A stretch of 64,000 nucleotides of DNA. It comes from Palsa-506 sp963709075 (GTDB taxonomy: Bacteria > Actinomycetota > Actinomycetes > Streptosporangiales > Streptosporangiaceae). Of the stretch, positions 16,877 to 25,379 are shown piece by piece (within the stretch, counting starts at the first letter, position 1; each line of letters begins with the position of its first letter). The DNA is taken from contig CAVPUY010000014.1 in NCBI GenBank assembly GCA_963709075.1, positions 310,001 through 374,000 on the forward strand. The letters run 5' to 3'. The translations under genes and the position numbers were made by a program. Under the pieces are notes generated by a model. That model saw only the letters and a list, made by a program, of their open reading frames with translations. It did not search any database and was not told where the DNA came from.

Positions 16877-17851
16877 TCAGCCGGCGAAGAGCCGGTCGCG
16901 CAGGTGCTCGAGCTGCCGCTCGGCGTGCGCTGGCGGCACCGCGTGCACCCCGAACGGGAACACGGCGATGTCCTTCGCCGAGGTGATCTCGTTGTACGCG
17001 GCGAACACGGTGGACGGCGGGCAGATCTCGTCCATCAGGCCGACGCTGAGCAGGCAGTCCGCGGTGATCCGGCGGGCCAGCAGCGCGCAGTCGATGTAGC
17101 GCAGCGTGTTCAGCGCGTCGGGTACCAGGTCGACGTGCTGGCCGAGGAACTCGGCGACCTCCGCGTACGGCATCTCGCCGGTCAGCGTGATGGCCCGGCT
17201 GATGTCGCACAGGAACGGGACATCGGAGTGGCAGACGGCCACCGCGCCGCGGAGCAGCGCCGCGGCGGCCAGCGCGAGCCCGCCGCCCTGGCTCATGCCG
17301 CTGACCGCGACCCGCCCGGCGTCGACCCCGTCCAGGCCCGCCGCGGTCTCGACGGCGAGCACGGCGTCGGCGTAGAGCCTGGTGTAGTAGTAGTCCTCTG
17401 GGCTGGCGATGCCGCGGGTCATCACCGCCGAGTACTCAGGCCCGGGCCCGGTGTCGCCGGTCGCGCCCACCGTCCACCGGCCGCCCTGCCCGCGGGTGTC
17501 CATCACGAACACCGCGAAGCCGGCCGCCGGGAGCAGCGCGTGGTCGGCCGGCAGCCCGCGGCCGCCGCCGTAGCCGATGAACTGCACGACGACCGGCAGC
17601 GGCTCGTCGCCTGCCCCGGGCGGCCGCAGGTACCAGGCCCGGATGCGGTCCCCGCCGGCACCGGAGAACTCCACGTCGTACGCCTGCATCGGGCCGTAAG
17701 CGCCGGGCCGGTACCTGGTTACCTGGGCGGGCCCGGCCGCCGTCCTGGCCCGGGCCAGCCGGTCCGCCCACCAGGCGTCCAGCCCGGCAGGCTCCTCGGC
17801 ATGCGTCCGGTGCTCAATCAGCTGCTCCGGCGGCAGGTCGAACCACGGCAT
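16877..17851 (-). CDS. Acetyl xylan esterase / cephalosporin-C deacetylase family
   Basis: This 324-residue alpha/beta hydrolase matches the AXE1 (carbohydrate esterase 7) family in length and motifs. These are FIGYGGGRGLP forming the oxyanion region, DTRGQGGRW, the nucleophile Ser in GMSQGGGLALAAAAL near 185, the Asp near 270 in LMDEICPPSTVFAAYN, and the His in FGVHAVPPAH near 300. Members deacetylate xylo-oligosaccharides or cephalosporin C in the cytoplasm. No signal peptide is seen. It converges on gltX, and no sugar-transport partner is nearby. The 94-bp gap to gltX contains only GC-rich direct repeats. Confidence 0.92.
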   Translation of the reverse strand: MPWFDLPPEQLIEHRTHAEEPAGLDAWWADRLARARTAAGPAQVTRYRPGAYGPMQAYDVEFSGAGGDRIRAWYLRPPGAGDEPLPVVVQFIGYGGGRGLPADHALLPAAGFAVFVMDTRGQGGRWTVGATGDTGPGPEYSAVMTRGIASPEDYYYTRLYADAVLAVETAAGLDGVDAGRVAVSGMSQGGGLALAAAALLRGAVAVCHSDVPFLCDISRAITLTGEMPYAEVAEFLGQHVDLVPDALNTLRYIDCALLARRITADCLLSVGLMDEICPPSTVFAAYNEITSAKDIAVFPFGVHAVPPAHAERQLEHLRDRLFAG

Positions 17852-18118
17852 GATCCACGCTCCAGGCTCAGGCGGCTCCTGCTGCCGATCTTGCCGGATG
17901 CCCGGCCGGGCGCGCCACGGCCTTGGCCCCGGTAGTCATCGTCGTCGTAGCTTTCCAGGCCGCAGTCGGTGGCCTGCCGCTGGAAATCCCGGGCCGGGCG
18001 AGATCGTCACCCGGTGCGCTAGCGCCGGCCGCGGCGGCGGCGGATGATCTCGTTGGCTGCGCGGCGCTGCTTCGGCTATGCTGCACACGCGCGAGCGGGC
18101 GGCAGTTGCCCGGTCCGA

Positions 18119-18190
18119 TGGGGTATGGGGTAATTGGCAGCCCGACGGGTTCTGGCCCCGTTAGTCTAGGTTCGAGTCCTGGTACCCCAG
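18119..18190 (+). tRNA. tRNA-Gln (anticodon CTG)
   Basis: A 72-nt cloverleaf. The acceptor TGGGGTA (18119-18125) pairs with TACCCCA (18183-18189), and the discriminator is G. The anticodon stem ACGGG/CCCGT encloses TTCTGGC, giving CTG. The T-arm loop is GTTCGAGTC. CCA is not encoded. The 267 bp before it (17852-18118) hold no recognisable gene. It lies between gltX and tRNA-Glu. Confidence 0.95.
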
Positions 18191-18214
18191 CTGCATCACG
18201 TCGAGCGGTGGGCG

Positions 18215-19093
18215 TCAGGACCTGGCGATCAGCCAGTCATAGGCAGCCGGGCCGTGCCGGGCCTCGATGGTCCAATGGTCGTCGTCCGCGGGGAAATTCG
18301 CCTCGACACCGGGGATCCGGTCGGCCAGCCACCGCCCGTGCGCGACCTGGACCGAGGCGTCTCGCTGCCCGTGCCAGAGCTGCACCGGCACCCGGATGGC
18401 GCCGAGATCGAAACCCCAGTCCTGCAGGAAGGCCGCCCAGTCGTCCCACCAGCCCTGGTCCCCGTTGCGCATGCCGTCACGCCAGCACAGCGCCAGGTGC
18501 TCGGCCATCTCCCGGCTGTGCGCGTCGGCCTCCGCCTTGTCGCCCCAGAGCCGCAGCCATCCGGCTGGCCCGGACATCGGCCCGAACTGCCCGGCCGCGT
18601 CCGCGCGGAAGTTCTCCCTGGCCTTCTGCCGGTCCTCGAAGAACAGCCGCACCTCGTCGCGGCCGCTGTCGCCCAGGCCGTCGAGGAAGTCGAGGCCAGG
18701 CTCGCCGTAAGGACCGAGCGACGCGAAGACGCACGCGGCGAAGACCAGGTCGGGCAGCAGAGCCGCGCACGCCAGCGCGGTCGGGCCGCCGCCGGAAACG
18801 CCCCAGACCGCCATCCTGGTGATCCCGAGCGCCGTGGCGATCGCCCTCGCGTCCGCCGCGCCGTCGGCGACCAGCCGGCCAGGCCGCGGCGTCGATCCGC
18901 CGTAGCCGGGCGGGTCGGCGCCGATCAGCCGCAGGCCCCGCAGAGCGGCCAGCCGGAGCGCGACGGGGGACAGCTGCCGGGAGCCCGGGCTGCCGGAGTA
19001 CACCAGGACGGGCAGCCCGCCAGCCGGGCCGGCATCCTGCACCATGAGATTCCCGCCCCGGACCGGGATCGTGATGTCAGCGACATTAGGCAC
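18215..19093 (-). CDS. Alpha/beta hydrolase
   Basis: The 292-residue protein has a classic alpha/beta hydrolase core: GSPGSRQ forming the oxyanion loop, DPPGYGGSTPRPG near 60, the nucleophile Ser in GVSGGGPTALACAALL near 100, and the catalytic His in DDHWTIEARHG near the end. The Asp is probably in the WHGQRDASVQVAHG turn, which is the usual place. No signal peptide is evident. The substrate cannot be assigned; epoxide-hydrolase-like and proline-iminopeptidase-like enzymes share this pattern. It stands alone between the two tRNAs on the opposite strand. Confidence 0.9.
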   Translation of the reverse strand: MPNVADITIPVRGGNLMVQDAGPAGGLPVLVYSGSPGSRQLSPVALRLAALRGLRLIGADPPGYGGSTPRPGRLVADGAADARAIATALGITRMAVWGVSGGGPTALACAALLPDLVFAACVFASLGPYGEPGLDFLDGLGDSGRDEVRLFFEDRQKARENFRADAAGQFGPMSGPAGWLRLWGDKAEADAHSREMAEHLALCWRDGMRNGDQGWWDDWAAFLQDWGFDLGAIRVPVQLWHGQRDASVQVAHGRWLADRIPGVEANFPADDDHWTIEARHGPAAYDWLIARS

Positions 19094-19186
19094 GTGCCGA
19101 TGCTAACGGGACGTCGGCTGGCAGCAAGGGATGACCGGGGAGCGGGTTCCCCGGCCATCCCCGGCCAGCTGTCAGCCCGCTGCCCG

Positions 19187-19474
19187 TCAGAGGCGGCTGC
19201 GGGACCGGCCGCGCTCGACGCCGGTGACCCGCAGGATCAGCAGCAGCACGATTGCGCCGATGATGGAGCCGATGATCCCGGTCGTGTGGAACTTGTGGAT
19301 CGCCAGCCGGTGGTACTGGAAGAGGTTCTCGATGAACCCGCCCAGGAAGGAGCCCACGATACCGAGAAGAATGGTGCCGATGAGCCCGATGGGGTCGCGG
19401 CCCGGGACAAGCAGCCGCGCGACGGCGCCGGCGATGAGGCCGACGATAATCAGAACGACAATGAATGTCACCAT
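19187..19474 (-). CDS. GlsB/YeaQ/YmgE family stress-response membrane protein
   Basis: This 95-residue protein has three hydrophobic helices, with LIAGAVARLLVPGRDPIGLIGTILLG matching the transglycosylase-associated (GlsB/YeaQ) family. TGIIGSIIGAIVLLLILR follows. Members are small inner-membrane proteins linked to general stress; the mechanism is unknown. A 35-residue hydrophilic loop between helices two and three (ENLFQYHRLAIHKF) is a common actinobacterial variant. It is monocistronic. Confidence 0.9.
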   Translation of the reverse strand: MVTFIVVLIIVGLIAGAVARLLVPGRDPIGLIGTILLGIVGSFLGGFIENLFQYHRLAIHKFHTTGIIGSIIGAIVLLLILRVTGVERGRSRSRL

Positions 19475-19681
19475 GGCGCGCTAGTTACCGCGCTTGGCGG
19501 AAAACATGCGGCGGTGCCGGTCACAGTTCGGTACCCGGCTGGCCTGGCCGATCGCAGCCTCGAGCCAGTGCCGGGTGACCGGGTGCGCGGCCGGCCCCGG
19601 CCAGCCGCCGTTTGGCGCGGCTCCGGTCCGGTACGCTAGCCTTAGTCCGCGCCGCGGTCGCTGACCGTTCGCGCACTGCCT

Positions 19682-19754
19682 GGCCCCGTCGTCTAGTGGC
19701 CCAGGACGCCGCCCTCTCAAGGCGGTAGCGCCGGTTCAAATCCGGTCGGGGCTA
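19682..19754 (+). tRNA. tRNA-Glu (anticodon CTC)
   Basis: A 73-nt cloverleaf. The acceptor GGCCCCG pairs with CGGGGCT. The anticodon stem CCGCC/GGCGG encloses CTCTCAA, giving CTC, and the T-loop GTTCAAATC is followed by discriminator A. CCA is not encoded. It is followed 17 nt later by a strong palindromic terminator and marks the left edge of the accessory region. Confidence 0.96.
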
Positions 19755-19771
19755 CTGAAGTAGCAGGAAGG

Positions 19772-19817
19772 TCAAGGGCCTGATCGCCGGTACCGGCGAT
19801 CAGGCCCTTGATCGTTT
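19772..19817 (+). terminator. Perfect 20-bp palindrome terminator after tRNA-Glu
   Basis: Two 20-base arms (19772-19791 and 19792-19811) are exact complements with no spacer, centred on GGTACC, and are followed by TCGTTT. This is a strong intrinsic-terminator shape for the tRNA-Glu transcript. Confidence 0.85.
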
Positions 19818-20247
19818 GACCGCACGATGACGGCAGGGACGGGCGGGTATACGGCGGCTGGACGCGAGATTGGACGGCACGCTTCGGTGCCGAAGCCCCG
19901 GCCCTGGCTGCGCTTACCTACGCCGGGCACTGCCTTCCCTGGCGGGCATCAGCACGGGTAACAAGTGCTGCGCGACGCGGACGCCGCCGCGTCAGCCACG
20001 GCCAGACGGCTCCAGGTCCGCCGGGGTCTTCGTCAGCAACTCCTAGCTAGGCAGGTGCCGATCGGGCCGGGCCAGGCGAAGGGTTGTGGTGATCGCTCCA
20101 GGTACCGGAGGCCTCGCCATGCCCAGGCCGACACGCCTACCGTGATCAGGCCGCATGCCGGACTACTCCAAGATCAGGATGAAAGGGCTCAGTATCGAAA
20201 CCGGCGCTTTGGTAGCAGCGTTGGTCGTGACGCAGGACTCCGGCTAG
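19818..20247. other. Gene-free interval downstream of tRNA-Glu
   Basis: No coding frame with actinobacterial codon bias, RNA gene or clear repeat structure was found here. It could hold the remains of an integrated element, since it lies directly after a tRNA. I saw no second copy of the tRNA 3' end within the window to prove an attachment site. The 3' end of the interval shares a short GCAGGACTCCGGCTA string with 23991-24005. Confidence 0.5.
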
Positions 20248-20829
20248 CTAGGCGGAGCTCATACCGGTGCCGGAGGTCCTGATTCCTGCGGAGTAGACCA
20301 GTTCGAGCATGCCGGAGGGGAACACCATGCTCGACTCAAGGCGCAGGGGGCCAGGATGCGCGTCGCCTGTGAACAGCGGGACGCCCTCGCCCGCCGCGAA
20401 GGGCAGCACGTAGAACCGGTACTTATCGACTAGCCCGAGCGCGACCAGCGAACGGACGAACTGCGTGCCGCCGTGGGCGATGATCTCGCCGCCCGGCTCG
20501 CGCTTGAGCCTGGCGATCTCCTCGGCGGTGTCGCCGCTGGCGATGCGGGACTCCGGCCAGCTCGCCGTCTGCAGCGTCCGCGAGAACACGACTTTGGGGA
20601 TGTCGTTCATCGGCGCGGCGTTCGGGTGATCGCTCTTTGGCCAGAAGTCCGCCATCGACAGGTAGCTGACCCGGCCCATGATGTGCGTGCCCGCGCCGGC
20701 CAGCCTGCGGACGAAGTGCTCCTCCTCCACAGGGTCCTCGATGTCGCCCATCACCTCGAACATCTCGGTTCCCTCGTCGCAGCTGAAACCGTCAAGCGAC
20801 ATCCAGGCATGTACGACTACGTCCCGCAT
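20248..20829 (-). CDS. Dihydrofolate reductase family protein (RibD C-terminal domain type)
   Basis: The 193-residue protein begins MRDVVVHAWMSLDGF, the family's first beta strand, and contains GTHIMGRVSYLSMADFW, PKVVFSRTL and HGGTQFVRSLVALGLVDKYRFYVLP with LESSMVFPSGMLELVY at the end. It resembles actinobacterial YwjB/YyaP-like reductases rather than housekeeping folA. GGAGG five bases before this ATG sets the start; the longer upstream frame is not family-like. Substrate and cofactor use are unproved. It lies in the accessory region, pointing towards tRNA-Glu. Confidence 0.9.
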   Translation of the reverse strand: MRDVVVHAWMSLDGFSCDEGTEMFEVMGDIEDPVEEEHFVRRLAGAGTHIMGRVSYLSMADFWPKSDHPNAAPMNDIPKVVFSRTLQTASWPESRIASGDTAEEIARLKREPGGEIIAHGGTQFVRSLVALGLVDKYRFYVLPFAAGEGVPLFTGDAHPGPLRLESSMVFPSGMLELVYSAGIRTSGTGMSSA

Positions 20830-21012
20830 CTCATCCTCCGCTTGCCCTCGGCTGCCGGTGCTCACGACCATGAGACTGCCGAACGGCCGCGGAATAATCG
20901 CGACTACAGATGTTCCGTCCGCCAGACCGCATCCCGCGGGGCACCGCCTGCTGATCCGCCGGCCCCTGAACCGCAACGCGATCTGTCGCTGTGGTACAGG
21001 GACGCCATACCA

Positions 21013-21036
21013 CGATGTCCGGATCATCAAGATCTG
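21013..21036. repeat. 24-bp dispersed repeat, copy 1
   Basis: This 24-base segment, which contains CATCAAGATCTG, recurs at 24017-24040 with a single A/G difference. Both copies lie in or beside gene-poor gaps of the accessory region, so they may be remnants of one duplicated or mobile sequence. The rest of 20830-21049 shows no gene. Confidence 0.7.
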
Positions 21037-21049
21037 GTATGAGCGCCCG

Positions 21050-21553
21050 CTATCGGATCGCCGACCGCCGGAGGCGCTTCCTCCGGCGCCAGACGTGCAC
21101 GGCCAGGTAGACAACGAGGGCGAGCCCGGAGACGGCGTGCCACCTGCCGAAGGGCCGGGGGAGCGGCAGCTGTATCGGCACGCCGCGGCTCCAGTCCAGG
21201 ACGCCTGACACGAGCACGTTCAGGGTGATGAAAAGGAGCAGGAGGTCCGAAACGGTGAGGCGGATCCTCCGTCCAGCGCCCGTCCGGGACCGGACGATCC
21301 GGGTGGCCATGCTAGCGAGGGTCCGGCGGCGCTGGGCCAGGTGCACGACCACCAGTCCGACGAAGACAAGGCCGACGTCGGTGTGGATGGCGATCCGCAC
21401 GTGCAGCAGGTCCAATGTGCCGAGTGCGGCCGCTGCCGAGCACAGGAGACCGAGATGGACCGCCCAACGGGCAAGGGAGCGGCGCGCGGTCCGGCGGTCG
21501 GCCGGCCGCTTGAGCGACGCCCCGGCCAGGGGCTCGAGCGGTACGTCAGGCAT
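21050..21553 (-). CDS. DUF4405-like membrane cytochrome-type protein
   Basis: The 167-residue protein has four hydrophobic helices after a basic N-terminus. Histidines fall where a four-helix haem-binding bundle would need them: VHLGLL, IHTDVGLVFVGLVVVHLAQRR in the middle and WHAVSGLALVVYLAVHVWRRRKR at the end. This resembles DUF4405/flavinylation-associated cytochromes and cytochrome b561-type bundles that move electrons across the membrane. No redox partner lies next to it. Family assignment is by pattern only, so a general helical membrane protein remains possible. Confidence 0.6.
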   Translation of the reverse strand: MPDVPLEPLAGASLKRPADRRTARRSLARWAVHLGLLCSAAAALGTLDLLHVRIAIHTDVGLVFVGLVVVHLAQRRRTLASMATRIVRSRTGAGRRIRLTVSDLLLLFITLNVLVSGVLDWSRGVPIQLPLPRPFGRWHAVSGLALVVYLAVHVWRRRKRLRRSAIR

Positions 21554-21935
21554 CCGGCACCCGCTGGCGTCCGCGAGTGCGGCCAGCCGGGGGAGTCACG
21601 CCCCGCTCTTGGCATGCCTTTTGCGCCGTGTTCGGGGTGATCGCCAGGCGGGGCGCTTGCTCATCTCGCGCTGGTGGAAGGCGGAAAGAAGATCGCCGAG
21701 CTGGTGAAGGCCACGCCCGGCCAATACGCATTAGGCCGTCACGGGTTCTCCGCATGTCGGGCACCGGAATGGCCGTCGCCTCGCCATTGCGCGGGCAATC
21801 GCGAAGTAGACAACGGGAACCCCATTTGAGGAATCTCCCTGGTTGCCTCAACCGTTCCGTGAGCCGCACAGCGCGCGGTCCGGGTCTCAACATCCTTAGC
21901 CATCATGCCTCCCTTGCCGGGTCAGATTCCGCTGC
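21554..21935. other. Gene-free interval
   Basis: I find no convincing coding frame, RNA or repeat in these 382 bases. They separate the cytochrome-like gene from the ABC exporter operon and probably hold the terminator of that operon and the promoter of the cytochrome-like gene. Confidence 0.5.
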
Positions 21936-22760
21936 TCAGCGGCCGAGCGGTAGCCAGCTGAACCGCCAAAGGGCGAATACGAGGCCCCCGGCACCCCATA
22001 ACGCGACCACGATCAGGTCAGCGCCGGCAAAGCCAGCCCCGGTCGTGTGCGGGTTGTAGGCGGTCAGCAGTGCAGCGGCGAGGTGGCGGACTGGGAACAC
22101 GTCTGCGACATCTACCAGCCAGTGTGGCAGCACCGAGGCGGCCACGAACACGCCGGAGATGAAGTAAAGCGGCAGCGTCGTCGCCTGGGTGACTGGCTGC
22201 GCCGAATCCTGGTTACGGATCACCGAGGCCAGGGCGAAACCCAGGCAGCAGAAGGCCAGCGCCCCGACGATAACGGCAACCACCAGGGCCGGGGCGGTAC
22301 GGCCGGGGACAGTCGCCTTGTAGAGCAGCCACCCGATGGCCAGCAGCAGCGCAGTGATGCCTAGCGCGACGACGACGGAGGTCAGGGCTCGCCCGGCGAT
22401 GATGGCAGCGGCTGGCACCGGCGTGGCCCGCCGCCGTTTCAGCGCGCCGGATTCGCGCTGCGCGGTCACCGAGATCACCAGGTTCACGAAGGCGGCGGAG
22501 ATGATCCCGAGGGTGATGATGCCCGGGACGTAATAGACCGAGGTCTTGATCGTCCCGCCTGCGACCTTGACGGTGCTGCCATGAAACAGGGAGGCGAAGA
22601 TCACCAGAAACAGCACCGGCAGTATCAGTGTGAAAAAGCGCGACTGGCGGTTGCGGAGAAACGCGCGCAGGTCGTACCGGAACTGGTGCAGGGAAAGCCG
22701 GGTCATCAGGCCGGGCCCTGGCCTTTCGGCGGCGCGTGCTGAACCAGCGTACGCGGTCAT
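21936..22760 (-). CDS. ABC-2 type transporter permease
   Basis: This 274-residue permease has six hydrophobic helices and ABC-2 family features: RNRQSRFFTLILPVLFLVIFASLF in the first helix, the cytoplasmic E-loop RESGALKRRRATPVPAAAIIAGR, and FISGVFVAASVLPHWLVDVADVFPVRHLAAAL, the classic signature before the last helix. The ATG at 22760 overlaps the ATPase stop by ATGA, so translation is coupled. With its ATPase it forms a DrrAB-like exporter, usually for drugs or lipids. The substrate is unknown. Confidence 0.92.
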   Translation of the reverse strand: MTAYAGSARAAERPGPGLMTRLSLHQFRYDLRAFLRNRQSRFFTLILPVLFLVIFASLFHGSTVKVAGGTIKTSVYYVPGIITLGIISAAFVNLVISVTAQRESGALKRRRATPVPAAAIIAGRALTSVVVALGITALLLAIGWLLYKATVPGRTAPALVVAVIVGALAFCCLGFALASVIRNQDSAQPVTQATTLPLYFISGVFVAASVLPHWLVDVADVFPVRHLAAALLTAYNPHTTGAGFAGADLIVVALWGAGGLVFALWRFSWLPLGR

Positions 22761-23764
22761 CGGCTGCCATCCGTCTTCGGGGCGGTGAGCGCCAGGTAGA
22801 TGTCTTCGAGACTGGGCCGGCGCACGTCGAGGTCGGCTAAGTCGGCGCCGTTGGTTTCGGCCCACCGGATCAGCGGCCCAAGAACCGGGACGATGGAGCT
22901 GGCACGAAGCAGCATCCGGTTCTCGTCAGTGCTCGCCAAGGCACATCGAACCGGTTCGGGCAACTCGGCGGCCGTGGCGCCCGGCGGCAAGCTGAAGCGG
23001 ATCTCGGCGGCCGCGTGCTGGCGCCCGGCGAGCGTGGCCGGAGTGCCTTCCGCCACGACCCGGCCTTCCGCGATCACGGCCACGCGATCGGCCAGGTTCT
23101 CAGCCTCGTCCATATAGTGCGTGGTGAGGAAGACCGTCACGCCAAGCTCGCGGAGCCCGGAGATCATCTCCCAGGCAGCCCGCCGGGCTGAAGGGTCGAA
23201 ACCGGTTGTGGGCTCATCGAGGAATAACAGCTCCGGATCCCCGATCAGCGCCAGCGCCACGTCCAGGCGCCGGCGCTGACCGCCAGAGAGCCTGCTGGCG
23301 ATGGAACCGGCCCGATCAGATAGCCCGACCAGATCTAACGTCTCCCCGACGTCTCTGGGGGCGGGGTAATAGCCCGCGTACATTTGCAGGCACTCGGCCG
23401 CTGTCAGGCCCTGCTCAGGCTCGGACTCCTGTAAGACCACCCCGATGCGGGCCCGCCACGAAGGCCCGCCATGCCCGGGATCTTGACCGAGGACCGTGGC
23501 CTCGCCTCCAGCGCGCCGACGGTAGCCCTCGAGGATCTCCACGGTGGTGGTCTTCCCTGCGCCGTTGGGCCCAAGGAACGCGAACACCTCTCCTCGCGTG
23601 ACGTGCAGGTCTATGCCACGGACAGCCTCAAAAGGGCCATACCGCATCTGCAGGCCCGAGACGTCAATTACTGTCTCGTCACTGCCTCCGGAGTTGGCAC
23701 CCATCCGATCCGGACTGCTTGTCATCGCCGCTGCCCGCCCAATGCCGACCTCCCAGATGCTCAT
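22757..23764 (-). CDS. ABC transporter ATPase (DrrA/CcmA type)
   Basis: The nucleotide-binding domain shows Walker A GPNGAGKTTT near residue 75, signature SGGQRRRLDVALAL near 165, Walker B LLFLDEPTTGFD and the switch His in TTHYMDEAENLADRV. The C-terminal 90 residues are the extra domain found in DrrA-type exporters. The start is uncertain. ATG 23764 gives about 40 residues before the domain without a Shine-Dalgarno site, and ATGs at 23725 or 23704 are alternatives. It is the first gene of a two-gene exporter operon. Confidence 0.93.
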   Translation of the reverse strand: MSIWEVGIGRAAAMTSSPDRMGANSGGSDETVIDVSGLQMRYGPFEAVRGIDLHVTRGEVFAFLGPNGAGKTTTVEILEGYRRRAGGEATVLGQDPGHGGPSWRARIGVVLQESEPEQGLTAAECLQMYAGYYPAPRDVGETLDLVGLSDRAGSIASRLSGGQRRRLDVALALIGDPELLFLDEPTTGFDPSARRAAWEMISGLRELGVTVFLTTHYMDEAENLADRVAVIAEGRVVAEGTPATLAGRQHAAAEIRFSLPPGATAAELPEPVRCALASTDENRMLLRASSIVPVLGPLIRWAETNGADLADLDVRRPSLEDIYLALTAPKTDGSR

Positions 23765-23774
23765 ATAAGCGACT

Positions 23775-23788
23775 AGTTCGGTCGAACT
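23775..23788. promoter_or_regulatory. Candidate operator upstream of the ABC exporter
   Basis: AGTTCG-GT-CGAACT is a perfect 6-bp inverted repeat 11 bp upstream of the ATPase start, in a locally AT-richer stretch. Its position suits a repressor such as a TetR-type protein, but no regulator gene is adjacent. Confidence 0.35.
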
Positions 23789-24293
23789 TCTAAAAATCCC
23801 AGCAACGAAATCAATAGCCGGAGAGTAGCCCCGACGAACCTGCCTGCATAGTCCCCTTGTCGTGGCTCAGGGTGCCCGCCGGCCGGCTTGACTCGCGCTG
23901 CGTTGCGCTGGCCGGCCGGGGCGCAGGGCGCCGGTGAACGATAGCCGGATAGCCGCCGCCGCGATCGCGCACGGCGTTCCGGCCGTGGCGCAGGACTCCG
24001 GCTAAGACGCCACGACCGATGTCCGGGTCATCAAGATCTGATGCAACCAGTCATCGGCCACATCCGGCCGTGGCATCGTTAAGACGCCGCCCGCCGCCAT
24101 GCCGCGCATAGACGAAATAAGTGTCCTTACGGGACACCATGATGGCTGCCCTTGCGCGAATCAGGCCGTTTGTATAGCCTTCCGGCAGGCCCGGCTGCCC
24201 ATTCTTGACCGGATTTCTCCGGCGTCGGCCTGGGCGCCCGTGGCCGGCGACGCGTATTGACATGCGTCGCGAGCATCAAGGGGGCGGAAGCAG
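23789..24293. other. Gene-free interval with 24-bp dispersed repeat, copy 2
   Basis: No coding frame is convincing. The second copy of the 24-bp repeat lies at 24017-24040, preceded by a GCAGGACTCCGGCTA string shared with the region near 20230. The stretch presumably carries the promoters of the divergent ABC exporter and the membrane protein gene at 24294. Confidence 0.5.
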
Positions 24294-25298
24294 ATGTCAC
24301 AGGACAGCAGCAGTAGCCTGACTGACGCAAAGAATATCCTGGCCTTTCTGGTAGCCGGCTTCGCCGGCGTGCTGAATGTAATCGGCATAAGATCTGCCGA
24401 GATCGGCGTGCTGCTGCGCAATGAGCCGGTCCGTATCTCTGTTGTGTCGGCCTTCCTGCTAGCCGGAGTAATCACGGCAGCGTTGAGCATTTTTGTCAAG
24501 AACGGATGCCATGCCATACCCGACCTGATGGCGTTGATCATCGTCGCCCTGACAGTATTAATGTTCTCCGTAGTAGTATGGATGATCCCGTCACCACTGC
24601 CTGGGCAGGCCACGGAACATGAAGTAAGCGGGATAGTGACCATAATCTCGATAGTGATCTCTGTGCTCTTGATTGGCATAGCCTGCTTCTGGCCGAAGGC
24701 CAGGGGCAGTAAATTGCGACGCAAGGTGCCAGAGTTGTTCACCCTGCAATGCCTATTGCTGGTAGTGGCCATCGTGTTCACCTCGGCGGCTGCGTACGGC
24801 GCGCTGCGGATGGAGACTATTAGCCAGGACGTCACGGTCGCGGAGATTGGTGACAGCCTGCAGGTCCACGGCCCGGAAGATACGCTTGTCATATCACTGT
24901 CCGCCTCCAAGCTATCCACTCAAGAATGGCTCGGAATAAACGTCATGGCGGTACCAAGGCCATGGCACATACGGTCAAGATGCCATGATTCCGCGGTACG
25001 GGCCTATAAGCGTCGGCATCGCCGCATCACTGAGGTTTCCTGCGCACAGGAGCCATGTTTTTATTTTGATAATGCACACACCAGGCATTGCACCGAGCTC
25101 TCCGAGGATGTCATACCGCCCGACTCCGTGGGGGCAGTCACGCGGACGATCGAAGTGCCTATCTCACCCAGCCACTTTCAGCACGTGCAGGTCACTGCCG
25201 TCACGTGCAGACCATCGCACAACGATCGCAAACCTAAGGGAACGTGCGCACCGATCGCCGGAGCGTCGTCGCGGCTCGATATAGCGATTCCCCGATGA
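24294..25298 (+). CDS. Hypothetical multi-pass membrane protein with Cys-containing C-terminal domain
   Basis: I do not recognise this 334-residue protein. Four strongly hydrophobic helices are visible (about 15-35, 50-70, 78-98 and 110-135), then a basic stretch and a fifth helix (about 150-172). A soluble C-terminal domain of about 160 residues follows, with five Cys (RCHDS, VSCAQEPC, RHCTEL, VTCRP and a last one in GTCAP). Codon use is clearly AT-richer than neighbouring genes (ATA, TTT and TTA codons occur), which suggests transfer. GGAAG lies before the ATG. Its neighbours are an ABC exporter and a freshly inserted IS4 element. A sensor or immunity-type role is possible but unsupported. 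Confidence 0.7.
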   Translation: MSQDSSSSLTDAKNILAFLVAGFAGVLNVIGIRSAEIGVLLRNEPVRISVVSAFLLAGVITAALSIFVKNGCHAIPDLMALIIVALTVLMFSVVVWMIPSPLPGQATEHEVSGIVTIISIVISVLLIGIACFWPKARGSKLRRKVPELFTLQCLLLVVAIVFTSAAAYGALRMETISQDVTVAEIGDSLQVHGPEDTLVISLSASKLSTQEWLGINVMAVPRPWHIRSRCHDSAVRAYKRRHRRITEVSCAQEPCFYFDNAHTRHCTELSEDVIPPDSVGAVTRTIEVPISPSHFQHVQVTAVTCRPSHNDRKPKGTCAPIAGASSRLDIAIPR

Positions 25299-25379
25299 TC
25301 ATGGAGCAGGCGAGAATGGTTTCGTATCTCCGCGGGAACGCCGGCCGGGTCCGCTGGGCCGGCTGCGGCTGGTCACGCC

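Noticed and set aside
19682..20247. tRNA-Glu as proven attachment site of an integrative element
   Set aside because: No integrase gene and no second copy of the tRNA 3' end were found in the window.
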